This document shows positions 54,631 to 63,597 of a DNA stretch of 64,000 nt, piece by piece. Position numbers and translations under genes: made by a program. Every line of letters begins with the position of its first letter. Position 1 is the stretch's first letter. The notes beneath the pieces were generated by a model. That model searched no databases. It had not been told where the DNA came from and worked only from the letters and a program-made list of their open reading frames with translations. Source of the stretch: Mycolicibacterium boenickei. GTDB lineage: Bacteria > Actinomycetota > Actinomycetes > Mycobacteriales > Mycobacteriaceae. The stretch is taken from the NCBI RefSeq assembly GCF_010731295.1, contig NZ_AP022579.1, positions 1 to 64,000 of the forward strand. The letters are read 5' to 3'.

Positions 54631-57600
54631 GTGATCACACACTTGTCGATGCGGGTCCCTTGGCGCGACCAGCCATGGGACCATCGCGTGTGCGCGCATC
54701 CGCTCGACAACTCATCTTGCCTCCTGCTCAAAGGCATCGGCGACAAGAGAGACGATGACTACGAGGTTGCCCACGCGCTCGGCGATATCGGGGCCCTGAA
54801 CGAAATCCCGTGCCTCAGTGAGCGCGGAACATTCATGTCTCCCAACGGTTACCACATCACGAAACACCACCCATATGCCTTCAATCAGGCGTTGAAAGGC
54901 CATCTCGAACCTACGGTGCTCAGCATGCCGGGGTACGCCTTTGAAGCTATCCCGTACCGATGGATGGGGCGAGAGACCTTCGAATCGGAGTTGTGGCAAG
55001 CATGGCGAGCCGACTATGACCCCGAGGCAGAGGACAAGGCTCTTCGCATCCTCGGCCTGAAGCAGACCAACTGGATCATGGATGGACGCAACCAGCAGGC
55101 TGTCATCCGCTCTTTCTTCGAACCAGTCGTCCCGGCAGCCAGTCTCGTGTTCATTTATCTGAAGCACTCGCCATTCCAGGACGAACGGACGGACCGGCTT
55201 CTAGTCGGAGCCGCGTTGATTGAATCTATTGCGCTACCTGGGTTCTGGACGCAGTCAGGTGACCAACCGTTCGACTCCTCGATGTGGGAAACCAAAGTCG
55301 TCCACTCGTTGCGGCCAGACCAAAAGCGGGGCGTGCTGCTGCCCTACCAACAGCTCGTCGAGCGACTAGACGCCGGTGCTGATATATCGCGCGCTCTGGC
55401 ATGGGTTCCAGACGGTAAAAACACCGAGTTCTCATACGTTACCGAGCACGTCAGTAGTGATATCGCGATCGATGCGCTCGCTTCCTTACGGTCAGCAGCG
55501 GAGGGAATGCAGAGCCTTGGCATCGATGTCCCTGCGTCTGCGGTCGCCTGGATCGACTCGCAGGTCCATCGGCTCTGGGACGAACGCGGGGCAACGCCTG
55601 GGCTTCCGGCCGTCCTTGCTCACCTGCATGTTCGACATGCACATCTCGTTGCTCGCGAGCTGGTCAAACTAAGCGCGGATCCTTGGCAGGTATTAGAGCG
55701 AGGATTCGCCAATGATAGCAACTGGCCTTCTCAGCTGACAGGACTGATTCACCAATCCGTCGGAGTCGAGTGGAACCACACGTCGCAGGAATCCCGGACC
55801 GTCCTGAAGCTGATGTCAACCATGGACCTGCGTCCCGACCAGGTTGGGTTAGTGATGTCCGGCAAGGCTGCAGGAGAGTTGGACCCCGTTGAACTGCTTG
55901 ACGACCCATACCTGGCTGCCATTTGCACTGCTCCCGACATTGAACGGATCGACATCCGAACTGTCGACCGCGCGATGTTTCCATCAGCGCACGCGAAATG
56001 GAGTTCACAGGTCCCTCACGAGTGCAGGATGTCTGACCCCCGCGATCGCCGACGCGTTCGCGCGTTCATGACTGAAGGACTCAGGGAAGCCGCTAGGCAG
56101 GGCGACACTCTTGCTCCCGAACAATCGCTCATTGACTGGGTGAACGGCCTCGAACTGACTGAACCTGTCGAGCTGAGTTCCGCCTTGCTGGCGGGGCTCC
56201 GACTGGACCCTGATTCTCTCGCCAGTCAAGACCAGTGGGAACCGTTTGTCGGCGCTCGGTTGGGCAATGATCAACCTGCGTACAAGCTTCCGGAGTTAGC
56301 CGATGCCAAACATACTATCCTTGAATGGATTTCCCCTCGAATCGGCGCGGCGTCCTACTCTGGCGACTTCGATGCACGCGAACAGATCGACCAAACTTTG
56401 CAGGCCAGTGGTCACGGCGGTGCGATCGACGGGGATGAGGAGGCTGCGAGGCAGGAAAAGGCGGCCGGTCTAGCTGAACTGTTTCGCTCCCGACTGGCAG
56501 TGCTCATAGGCCCGGCCGGGACCGGAAAAACCACGCTGTTGAAGGCGCTGGCCGATATTCCCTCTGTATCCAACAAGGGCGTACTTCTACTTGCTCCGAC
56601 TGGCAAAGCCAGCGTGCAGCTGAGAACCAAGGTGGGAAGGGACGCCAGGACGCTTGCATCATTCCTTGTCAGAAAGGGCGGTTACGATCCGGACCGCGAC
56701 ATCTATCGACCAGTCGACGTCAGATATGCCGAAGACTTTGGCCTCGTGGTGATTGACGAAGCCTCGATGCTGACTGAAGAGATGTTGGCATCGACGCTAT
56801 CCGCGCTCGGTAGCGTTCAGCGGCTCATTCTGGTGGGAGACCCACAGCAGCTCCCACCGATCGGTGCAGGGCGGCCGTTCGTCGATTTGATCAATCATCT
56901 CCGCCCCGAATTATTCGAGACGACTTCACGCGTCGGACCTTCCTACGTCGAGTTGACTGTGTCCCGTCGCCAGGGTGGAAGCAGTCGCGACGATGTGTTG
57001 CTTGCGCAATGGTTCGGCAACGGCGAGCTGGGCGCCGGCGCCGACGCAGTATGGGAACGTTTGCGGGCCGGCGTCACGTCACAGCATCTGGAGCATCGAA
57101 TATGGAGTGAAGGCGGTGTGGTTGCATCCGTCGATAAGGTGCTGAACGACGTCGTCGACTGGACCAAACATGCGGACCGCGAATACGCCTTCAGCCTGAG
57201 CTACGGCGGTACGTTGTCCGACGACGGCAAGTACATGAATTGGGATACTGGCAAGGGCGGCGCCGGTGACCGCGCAGAGGACTGGCAGATCCTGAGCCCC
57301 TACCGGTCGCGAGCATTTGGCACAGTCGAGATCAATCGTCATCTCAAACGCAGCTTGAGAACTCAAGACATCGAGAAGGCATTCAGGTATCGAGGTTGGA
57401 GAAATCCGAAACCCATTGGGCCAGAGCAGATCGTTCGCGGCGACAAGGTGATGCAGACGCGGAACAACTCTCGCGCGAAAGCCTATCCGGACGGCGCGGG
57501 ACTGAACTACGTCGCTAACGGTGAGATTGGTGTCGTCGTCGGCCGTTGGGGGAACAAGTACGGGCTCCCTGCCAATGTTGAATTCTCATCACAGGTCGGA

Positions 57601-58377
57601 GCTACGTACACCTACTGGCCATCGAGCTCAGATGACCCGCCACTCGAATTGGCTTGGGCGGTGACCGTCCACAAGGCGCAGGGATCAGAGTTCGGAACGA
57701 CGATCCTGTTACTTCCGAACCGTGTTCGGGTTTCTCGGGAACTCCTCTACACGGCATTGACGCGGCAACAGGATCGCGTCGTGATACTCCACGATGGGAC
57801 TGTGGACGAGCTGGTGGAGCTCGCACACCCGCGGTACTCGGAGACTGCACGGCGGCTCACCGATTTGTTCGTGGCTTCTATTCCCCGGGTGATCGAAGTC
57901 GACGGTGTGGAACAGCCTTTCGACGAAAACCTCATCCATGTCGCTGTCGGCGGTGTAATGGTGCGAAGCAAGAACGAAGTGATCGTCGCAGGCATTCTGG
58001 ACAAAGCCGTCCCCGGCAAGTGGCGGTATGAGGTGGTATTGACTGGAGACGACGGCTCGCAGCGCCGACCCGACTTCACCATCAGCCGCCCCTCCGGCAC
58101 GCCCGTGTACTGGGAGCACCTCGGCATGATGAATCAGCCTTCGTACGCCAAAAGGTGGGCAGAAAAAGTTGAGTGGTACCGGGCCAACGGAATCCTGCCA
58201 GCTCTTGACGCTGCGGGAAAGGTCTTGGAGGACATCAAGGAAGGCCCCAACGGCATCTTGATCTGGACGGACGATGCCGACGGAGTCGATATACCTGCCT
58301 GGACCAAGATGGCCCAAAGAGTTCTGGGAGCGGGCAATCGACCGCTTGCACGTCGCCGTGCAGTTCGAGGACGCTGA
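54631..58377 (+). CDS. RecD-like SF1B helicase fused to putative PD-(D/E)XK nuclease
   Basis: A 1248-residue protein from GTG 54631. Residues 1-600 are an unfamiliar N-terminal region, starting SMRVPWRDQPWDHRVCAHPLDN. The RecD-like helicase has VLIGPAGTGKTTLLKAL (Walker A near 626), LLLAPTGKASVQLRTKVG, LVVIDEASMLTEEML (near 706), LILVGDPQQLPPIGAG and WAVTVHKAQGSEFGTTILLLP, then LLYTALTRQQDRVVIL. The C-terminal 150 residues look like a PD-(D/E)XK nuclease. They read RSKNEVIVAGILDKA near 1112, RRPDFTISRPSGTPVYWEHLGMM (the D and E-x-L positions) and RWAEKVEWYRANGI. The nuclease assignment is from the motif alone. Helicase plus nuclease in one chain suggests DNA degradation. Confidence 0.8.
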   Translation: MITHLSMRVPWRDQPWDHRVCAHPLDNSSCLLLKGIGDKRDDDYEVAHALGDIGALNEIPCLSERGTFMSPNGYHITKHHPYAFNQALKGHLEPTVLSMPGYAFEAIPYRWMGRETFESELWQAWRADYDPEAEDKALRILGLKQTNWIMDGRNQQAVIRSFFEPVVPAASLVFIYLKHSPFQDERTDRLLVGAALIESIALPGFWTQSGDQPFDSSMWETKVVHSLRPDQKRGVLLPYQQLVERLDAGADISRALAWVPDGKNTEFSYVTEHVSSDIAIDALASLRSAAEGMQSLGIDVPASAVAWIDSQVHRLWDERGATPGLPAVLAHLHVRHAHLVARELVKLSADPWQVLERGFANDSNWPSQLTGLIHQSVGVEWNHTSQESRTVLKLMSTMDLRPDQVGLVMSGKAAGELDPVELLDDPYLAAICTAPDIERIDIRTVDRAMFPSAHAKWSSQVPHECRMSDPRDRRRVRAFMTEGLREAARQGDTLAPEQSLIDWVNGLELTEPVELSSALLAGLRLDPDSLASQDQWEPFVGARLGNDQPAYKLPELADAKHTILEWISPRIGAASYSGDFDAREQIDQTLQASGHGGAIDGDEEAARQEKAAGLAELFRSRLAVLIGPAGTGKTTLLKALADIPSVSNKGVLLLAPTGKASVQLRTKVGRDARTLASFLVRKGGYDPDRDIYRPVDVRYAEDFGLVVIDEASMLTEEMLASTLSALGSVQRLILVGDPQQLPPIGAGRPFVDLINHLRPELFETTSRVGPSYVELTVSRRQGGSSRDDVLLAQWFGNGELGAGADAVWERLRAGVTSQHLEHRIWSEGGVVASVDKVLNDVVDWTKHADREYAFSLSYGGTLSDDGKYMNWDTGKGGAGDRAEDWQILSPYRSRAFGTVEINRHLKRSLRTQDIEKAFRYRGWRNPKPIGPEQIVRGDKVMQTRNNSRAKAYPDGAGLNYVANGEIGVVVGRWGNKYGLPANVEFSSQVGATYTYWPSSSDDPPLELAWAVTVHKAQGSEFGTTILLLPNRVRVSRELLYTALTRQQDRVVILHDGTVDELVELAHPRYSETARRLTDLFVASIPRVIEVDGVEQPFDENLIHVAVGGVMVRSKNEVIVAGILDKAVPGKWRYEVVLTGDDGSQRRPDFTISRPSGTPVYWEHLGMMNQPSYAKRWAEKVEWYRANGILPALDAAGKVLEDIKEGPNGILIWTDDADGVDIPAWTKMAQRVLGAGNRPLARRRAVRGR

Positions 58378-58448
58378 CCTTCTAGCATCTCAACGGCCCT
58401 GCATGCGGGGAACCAGAAAACGGTCAAACCACAACGAATGAGAGAGCA

Positions 58449-60557
58449 ATGCCGTCGCTAGCTATGGACAAAGGGTTCCTCTCGGACTTCCTCAAGCTGG
58501 AGAAGCCGGTCGCTCGACGCGTCACCGAAGTTTTCGACGAGTTTGGAGCCGCAACGCACACTGGCCTGCATCTAGAGAAGATCAACAAAGCCCGTAACCC
58601 GCGGTTTCGGTCCATCCGCATCGATCAATCGTGGCGAGGGATTCTCTTGGCACCCCAGGAAGGTGACGTCTTCACGCTTCTTAAGGTCTTGCGCCACGAT
58701 GACGCGTATGCGTGGGCACAACGCAGCAACATCTCGGTCAATCAGGCCACCGGCGGTATCGAAATCCGAGACGAATTGGGCATTGAGGAGACACTGCCCG
58801 ACCTCGCCGAGGCTGCCAGAACTGCCACAACGCTCCTCTTCGAACGAGTTCGCGATTCCGATCTGCGCAGACTTGGAATCGATGACAAGACCTTGGAATT
58901 CGCCCGCGCACTAACTACGACCACACAGCTCGAGGCAGCAAAACCGCTCCTGCCAGATATCCAATGGGATGTCTTGTGCGGGCTAGCTGCCGGATTTACA
59001 CCAGACGAAGTGTGGGCCGATCTCGGCGCGGACATACTTCGCGAGCCTGTGGACACAACCGATCTGGACGCGGCCGTGCTCCGCAGCCGCGACAGAGTGT
59101 TGCTAGTCCACGGACCCGATGACCTCATGAACGCCTTCGAGTACCCGTTCGCTACTTGGCGGGTCTACCTCCACCCGACCCAATTGGCGATCACCGAAGC
59201 TTCGTTTACTGGACCCGCCCGTGTCACGGGGGGCCCAGGTACAGGAAAGACAGTTGTGGCCCTGCATCGAGCTCGTAACCTTGCCATGCGCAATGACGGT
59301 CAAGTTCTGGTGACGACTTTCCTATCTACGCTGTCCGACACGCTGCAGTGGGGCGTGGACATGCTCGAGACCACCAGTAGTGGAGGCGGTGCCATCGAGG
59401 TTTGCCACATAGACAAGCTGGCGTACCGGATCTTCCGGCGCGAACACGGTGCACCCAAGATACTGACTGCGCCACGAGAAAAAGCATTGTGGCAGAAGAT
59501 CATCCAGGAGCTGGGACTTCCTTTCACCGACGCATTCCTGGCGGAGGAGTGGCGCCACGTTGTGCTAGCCCGTCGCATCAACACCGCAGACAGTTATCTG
59601 GGCGCCAAACGAACTGGTCGCGGCCGACCGTTAGGCCCAGGGCAGCGGACCCAAGCCTGGCAGGCCATTCAACAGTTCGAGAACACAATTTCTGAACAGG
59701 GCACCTGGACACACGAAACCATTCAGCGGGAGGCAACCCGAATCCTGGAAGCTCAATCCGAGAAACCCTACCGCCACATTGTGGTTGACGAGGCGCAGGA
59801 TCTCAGCCCCGACCAATGGCGTTTCCTCCGCGCCGCCGCACCTATGTCGTCGGACGACATATTCATTGCGGGCGACACTCATCAACGCATTTACGATCAC
59901 CGCGTGAGCTTGCGCGATGTTGGCGTCAACGTGACGGGACGCTCACGCAAGCTGAACCTGAACTACCGCACCACGGCTGAAATCCTTAGCTGGAGCTTGG
60001 GCTTGTTATGTGGCGCGACCATCGATGATATGGACGGAGGCCTCGACTCCATTGCCGGCTGTAAATCCTATGTACACGGTATGGATCCCCGAGCTGTCGG
60101 CCTCGGCAGCGCCGACGATGAAGCACGCTTCGTCACGGCCTACATCAAAGGCTGGCTAGCAAAGGGTATCGAGCCGTCGGAGATCGGCATTGCTACTCGC
60201 GCGAAGTGGATGGCATCGAAGATCGAAACCCAGCTGGCTGCCGAGGACATCCCCACTATCGATCTGTCGAAAACCAGGGGCACCGATGTCGACGCCGTCA
60301 GCATCGGCACGATGCATCGGATGAAAGGTCTTGAGTTCCGCTGCGTGACGGTTGCCGGAGTCGGCGCATCACACGTACCGCTGGCCAACGCGGTTACGAC
60401 CGCCGAGGAGGACACGCTCACCCACGATCAGGATGTCGAGCGCGAGCGATGCTTGCTCTTCGTCGCTTGCACGCGCGCACGCGAGGAGCTTCTCGTGACA
60501 TGGCATGGCCCGCCGAGCTCATTCTTGACGCCTCTTCTTCCGGCCGAGGGAGCCTGA
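58449..60557 (+). CDS. UvrD-type helicase with RelE-like N-terminus
   Basis: A 702-residue SF1A helicase. Residues 1-95 (SDFLKLEKPVARRVTEVFDEF, LHLEKINKARNPRFRSIRIDQSWRGILLAP, VFTLLKVLRHDDAYAWA) resemble the RelE/ParE toxin fold, with the RSIRIDQSWR strand and HDDAYAW end. The helicase has ARVTGGPGTGKTVVALHRA (Walker A near 261), HIVVDEAQDLSPDQWRFL (near 446), FIAGDTHQRIYDHR, LNLNYRTTAEIL, GTMHRMKGLEFRCVTVAGV and LLFVACTRAREELLV. It lacks a 3'-5' exonuclease motif. It lies 71 bases after the RecD-like gene on the same strand, so it is probably in the same operon. Confidence 0.85.
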   Translation: MPSLAMDKGFLSDFLKLEKPVARRVTEVFDEFGAATHTGLHLEKINKARNPRFRSIRIDQSWRGILLAPQEGDVFTLLKVLRHDDAYAWAQRSNISVNQATGGIEIRDELGIEETLPDLAEAARTATTLLFERVRDSDLRRLGIDDKTLEFARALTTTTQLEAAKPLLPDIQWDVLCGLAAGFTPDEVWADLGADILREPVDTTDLDAAVLRSRDRVLLVHGPDDLMNAFEYPFATWRVYLHPTQLAITEASFTGPARVTGGPGTGKTVVALHRARNLAMRNDGQVLVTTFLSTLSDTLQWGVDMLETTSSGGGAIEVCHIDKLAYRIFRREHGAPKILTAPREKALWQKIIQELGLPFTDAFLAEEWRHVVLARRINTADSYLGAKRTGRGRPLGPGQRTQAWQAIQQFENTISEQGTWTHETIQREATRILEAQSEKPYRHIVVDEAQDLSPDQWRFLRAAAPMSSDDIFIAGDTHQRIYDHRVSLRDVGVNVTGRSRKLNLNYRTTAEILSWSLGLLCGATIDDMDGGLDSIAGCKSYVHGMDPRAVGLGSADDEARFVTAYIKGWLAKGIEPSEIGIATRAKWMASKIETQLAAEDIPTIDLSKTRGTDVDAVSIGTMHRMKGLEFRCVTVAGVGASHVPLANAVTTAEEDTLTHDQDVERERCLLFVACTRAREELLVTWHGPPSSFLTPLLPAEGA

Positions 60558-60587
60558 ATGGCGTTCCTCAGTCGGTAGTTTGTCGTT

Positions 60588-60836
60588 ATGGCGCGTATTC
60601 GATCACTCAAGCGGGATGATGAACCCGCCCGTCCCCCTCGCACAGCAGTCGACTGCACCTACGGCATTGTTTACGCTGACGACGGCACCAAGCTCTTGCG
60701 GCTCGCAACACTTGGCTCTGATATGCGCAAGTCAGTGCCAAAACCCAGTCAAATCATAGAGATCGATGCCACCATCGCTCGCGATCTTATAGAGCTACTG
60801 AGAACGACGTTCCCGGGCTCCGACAAGGTCACCTGA
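60588..60836 (+). CDS. small conserved-type hypothetical protein
   Basis: An 82-residue protein (MARIRSLKRDDEPARPPRTAVD, then LLRLATLGSDMRKSVPKPSQIIEID, DLIELLRTTFPG). The pattern of a basic start, a Y/G-rich strand with LRLATLGS, and a terminal helix with LIELLRTTFPG is one that I recall for small proteins in defence islands of many bacteria. The function is unknown. It follows the UvrD-type gene and converges on drmC with a gap of 15 bases. Confidence 0.65.
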   Translation: MARIRSLKRDDEPARPPRTAVDCTYGIVYADDGTKLLRLATLGSDMRKSVPKPSQIIEIDATIARDLIELLRTTFPGSDKVT

Positions 60837-60851
60837 CTCCCAACACCAACG

Positions 60852-61556
60852 TCAAGCGAGCTGGTACAGCGACCCATGCTTGCTCGACATCGTCTTCTCA
60901 ATCGATGTGGCCAGCCCATCATCGTGAATAAGCAACCCGAACTCGATATTGCTGTTCTCTGCGCTGTATGAAAAATTCGCGCTAGTGAGCAGCACGACCT
61001 CGTGGTCGACGATGATGAACTTGGTGTGGCTGACGATCGGTTTGCCGTTGGTCAGAGTGGCCGACCGGTAGACAACCGCGCGCGGTAATCGTGCTTTGAC
61101 ACCGGCCGAGTCACCCTTGTCGCCGTCGACATAGATGCACACTGTGAGGTCGGGTTCTTCTGACGCCGTTTTGAGCGCGTCCCACATGCGCGACGTTGAA
61201 GAGAAGTTGTAGGTCGCACACGTGACCGCGACACGCGCGCCCGCAACGACATCATGGAACTGGTTAGTCAGATGTCCAACAGTGGCTTCGTTTCCCGGCA
61301 TAGTCCAGACCGGGACCACGTCACGGTGAGCTGATTTCGCTCCAGCAATGGCACGCAGCACTGCTACTGACAGTTGAGATGAATGATGGCCTATACCACT
61401 TGATTTCAATAGATCGGCGGCGCGGTCGCGGCGAGACGGTCCTACGGATGCGAGCGCATGAGTGATGTGCTCACCGGCGTCGATGAGCACAGCCAGACTT
61501 TCGGCCTCGGTCGCGGTGAGATACTCCCCTAGCAGTCTCAGAGGGTCATCGGACAT
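60852..61556 (-). CDS. drmC: DrmC, phospholipase-D-like protein of DISARM
   Basis: A 234-residue protein starting at ATG 61556, overlapping the drmB stop by 11 bases; a longer frame upstream is antisense into drmB. One PLD-type HKD motif is seen: HTKFIIVDHEVVLLTSANFS, with H177, K179 and D184, N194 and the later E205. The first 100 residues are helical (LRLLGEYLTATEAESLAVL). This small, single-motif PLD protein downstream of drmB is DrmC. In DISARM it is one of the core genes, though its nuclease role is not essential in all reports as far as I recall. Confidence 0.88.
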   Translation of the reverse strand: MSDDPLRLLGEYLTATEAESLAVLIDAGEHITHALASVGPSRRDRAADLLKSSGIGHHSSQLSVAVLRAIAGAKSAHRDVVPVWTMPGNEATVGHLTNQFHDVVAGARVAVTCATYNFSSTSRMWDALKTASEEPDLTVCIYVDGDKGDSAGVKARLPRAVVYRSATLTNGKPIVSHTKFIIVDHEVVLLTSANFSYSAENSNIEFGLLIHDDGLATSIEKTMSSKHGSLYQLA

Positions 61557-63597
61557 CAGGGCTCCCGAAAAACCCTGGCACCGCTTTGCCATGCGCGCTG
61601 GGCAGTGTGAGCAGGAAGCGACGATCGAGGAATCGGTTGGCTCTTTCGCACGACGTCTCCGATGCGAAGGTGCAGCAGTGGCAAGCCGCCCCATGCAGGA
61701 AATCTTCGGGGTCGCTGGGAGTGCGCATGGCACACACCGGGTCCGACGAGCACCGGGCCGCTCGTCGGAGCGCCGAGCTAACCAGACCCTGCAATCGCGA
61801 CGGCTCGGACAGCGCGACCAGTCCGCCGAGGGTGCCCTCGCTGTCGGAAGCAGTGGTACAGATCAATAGGCCGGCAGCTCCTTCGCGGTTTGCGGAGGCC
61901 GGCCAGCCGTAGATCCGCTCGGTCAGGCTCGCCGCGCCGTAACCACATGACATGGCCATCTCGCGGATCAGCACGTGAGACAGGGTGTGCAGCAACCAGT
62001 ATCGGGGTGCAGGTAGCCGGGTGTCGGGATCCACCGCCTTGGCCGTCTCGGAGAATCGCCGAGCGAAGTTTCGCCGGTTGGCCGCCTGGTGCGCTGCCCA
62101 CAGCGGCGTCTTGTACACGATGTTTTCCCAAGCTTCGACGGCGTCATGGTTGAGCTGCAGGAAGATTCCTTCGCCGCGGTCTTCGGTCGCGGGCACCCAC
62201 GTTGGTTTGCCATTGCGGGTCAATTTGACCAGCCGTCCGGGCAGGTCGTTCACCCGGTCCATTTCGTCGAGCCGCGTGAATCCGATGAAGGCGTTGACCT
62301 TTTTCATCTGATTGACGGCGACCACGCGACTGATCTGCGGGGGAAGCGCGGAGCCGCGAGCCATGTCGGTCACCATCAGGCCGGTAGCGTTCTTCTGGGA
62401 TGGGAACAGCGCGGGCTTCTGCAAGTACTGCCATTCAGGAATCAGGAGTTCCACCGGATCCCAGTCGTCTCGCTTCTTTTTGCGCTCCTCGTCGGACTCG
62501 GGCGGCGTAAGCGCATCGGCGATTGCAGTCGAAAGACTTTCGTCAGAGACACCAGCCAGATCGATGCTCTTCATGTCTGCCATCGCACGGATCACGTCGA
62601 GCTGTCCTGCAAACTGCTTCAGAGTGTCGGCACCTAGCTCCAGCCGAAGCAGGTCACCTAGGGCTTCGGCTTTCTCGGCGTCGGTGCGGGGCATGACAAT
62701 GATCGATTGGGTGGAGGCGAACCACAGATTGGAGGCACCCATCATGATCAACGCCGGCCGCGCATCACATTCCTTGTCGAACGCGTTCAAATGCGGGTGA
62801 CGCCCGCGGCAGGTCTGCGGCAGCTTGTCGCGGCCTACGGAGCCCTGTGCCTCTGCCATGCCGCGGGTAGCCCCACATTGTGTGCACGCGATCATTGAGC
62901 CGACGCTCTTGCCAAGGTTGGCGTCGCGCATTTTCAGGTCGGGCCGCTCTGCTTTGGCGCACCGCCGGCCCCGATGCACCCACAGTTCGTACGGAAACTC
63001 GTCGACGTGACCGTTGGTGCACGTGAGCAGGTGCTGCGCAGGTACCGCGGGGCTCTCCCGACGCCCAGTCTTGGCACCACCACGCTGGGCGCCACGGCCC
63101 GGACAGCTCTTATGAGTGAATTGTGCCAGGTCAGGGCGGAAGGGATGAGTGTTGACGTAGCTGAATCTAGGTAACGGGCCGAGGTAGTCGCAGCCGGTGC
63201 ATCGTAGCCACTGCGGGAACACGCGGGCCGGGATGCCCAAGTCGGCACCCTCTTTAGCGAAGGAGTTCAGTTTCGGCTGCCATGGATAGGGCCGCAGCGC
63301 GTCCACCTGCGGACCAAGATGCATCCGAATCACGTTGAGCAGCCGAGGCTCGATGACCGCCGGAATCTTCTCGCGCCGTTTCCAGATGGGCTCCCAATCG
63401 TCTAGGCCGGCGGGCATGACCGAAAAGCCGGGCAAGTCCATGATCGCGCCCGGACCGTAGGTGTACAGCAGCGACGAGGGCCGTGACGAGCCCACCTTGG
63501 CGCGGTTCTTGACCACCGCGTCTTCGGCATCGGCAAGGGGGTCCAGCGCCTCACCCGGATCGTGCAGCATCACCTCTTCGGGCGTGGTGTCGGTCAT
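61546..63597 (-). CDS. drmB: DrmB, DUF1998 protein of DISARM
   Basis: A 683-residue protein. After a start like SSLLYTYGPGAIMDLPGFSVMPAG, zinc-type cysteine clusters are at CTGCDYLG, CPGRG, CTNGH, CTQCGA, CRGRH and C..C in the middle. The C-terminal DUF1998 region has YWLLHTLSHVLIREMAMSCGYGAASLTERIYG, LLICTTASDSEGTLGGLV, CAMRTPSDP, HGAACHCCTFASETSCERANRFLDR. These are typical DrmB features. The protein forms a DNA-loading complex with DrmA in the published systems. Its ATG overlaps the drmA stop by four bases (ATGA), so drmA and drmB are coupled. Confidence 0.93.
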   Translation of the reverse strand: MTDTTPEEVMLHDPGEALDPLADAEDAVVKNRAKVGSSRPSSLLYTYGPGAIMDLPGFSVMPAGLDDWEPIWKRREKIPAVIEPRLLNVIRMHLGPQVDALRPYPWQPKLNSFAKEGADLGIPARVFPQWLRCTGCDYLGPLPRFSYVNTHPFRPDLAQFTHKSCPGRGAQRGGAKTGRRESPAVPAQHLLTCTNGHVDEFPYELWVHRGRRCAKAERPDLKMRDANLGKSVGSMIACTQCGATRGMAEAQGSVGRDKLPQTCRGRHPHLNAFDKECDARPALIMMGASNLWFASTQSIIVMPRTDAEKAEALGDLLRLELGADTLKQFAGQLDVIRAMADMKSIDLAGVSDESLSTAIADALTPPESDEERKKKRDDWDPVELLIPEWQYLQKPALFPSQKNATGLMVTDMARGSALPPQISRVVAVNQMKKVNAFIGFTRLDEMDRVNDLPGRLVKLTRNGKPTWVPATEDRGEGIFLQLNHDAVEAWENIVYKTPLWAAHQAANRRNFARRFSETAKAVDPDTRLPAPRYWLLHTLSHVLIREMAMSCGYGAASLTERIYGWPASANREGAAGLLICTTASDSEGTLGGLVALSEPSRLQGLVSSALRRAARCSSDPVCAMRTPSDPEDFLHGAACHCCTFASETSCERANRFLDRRFLLTLPSAHGKAVPGFFGSPDVR

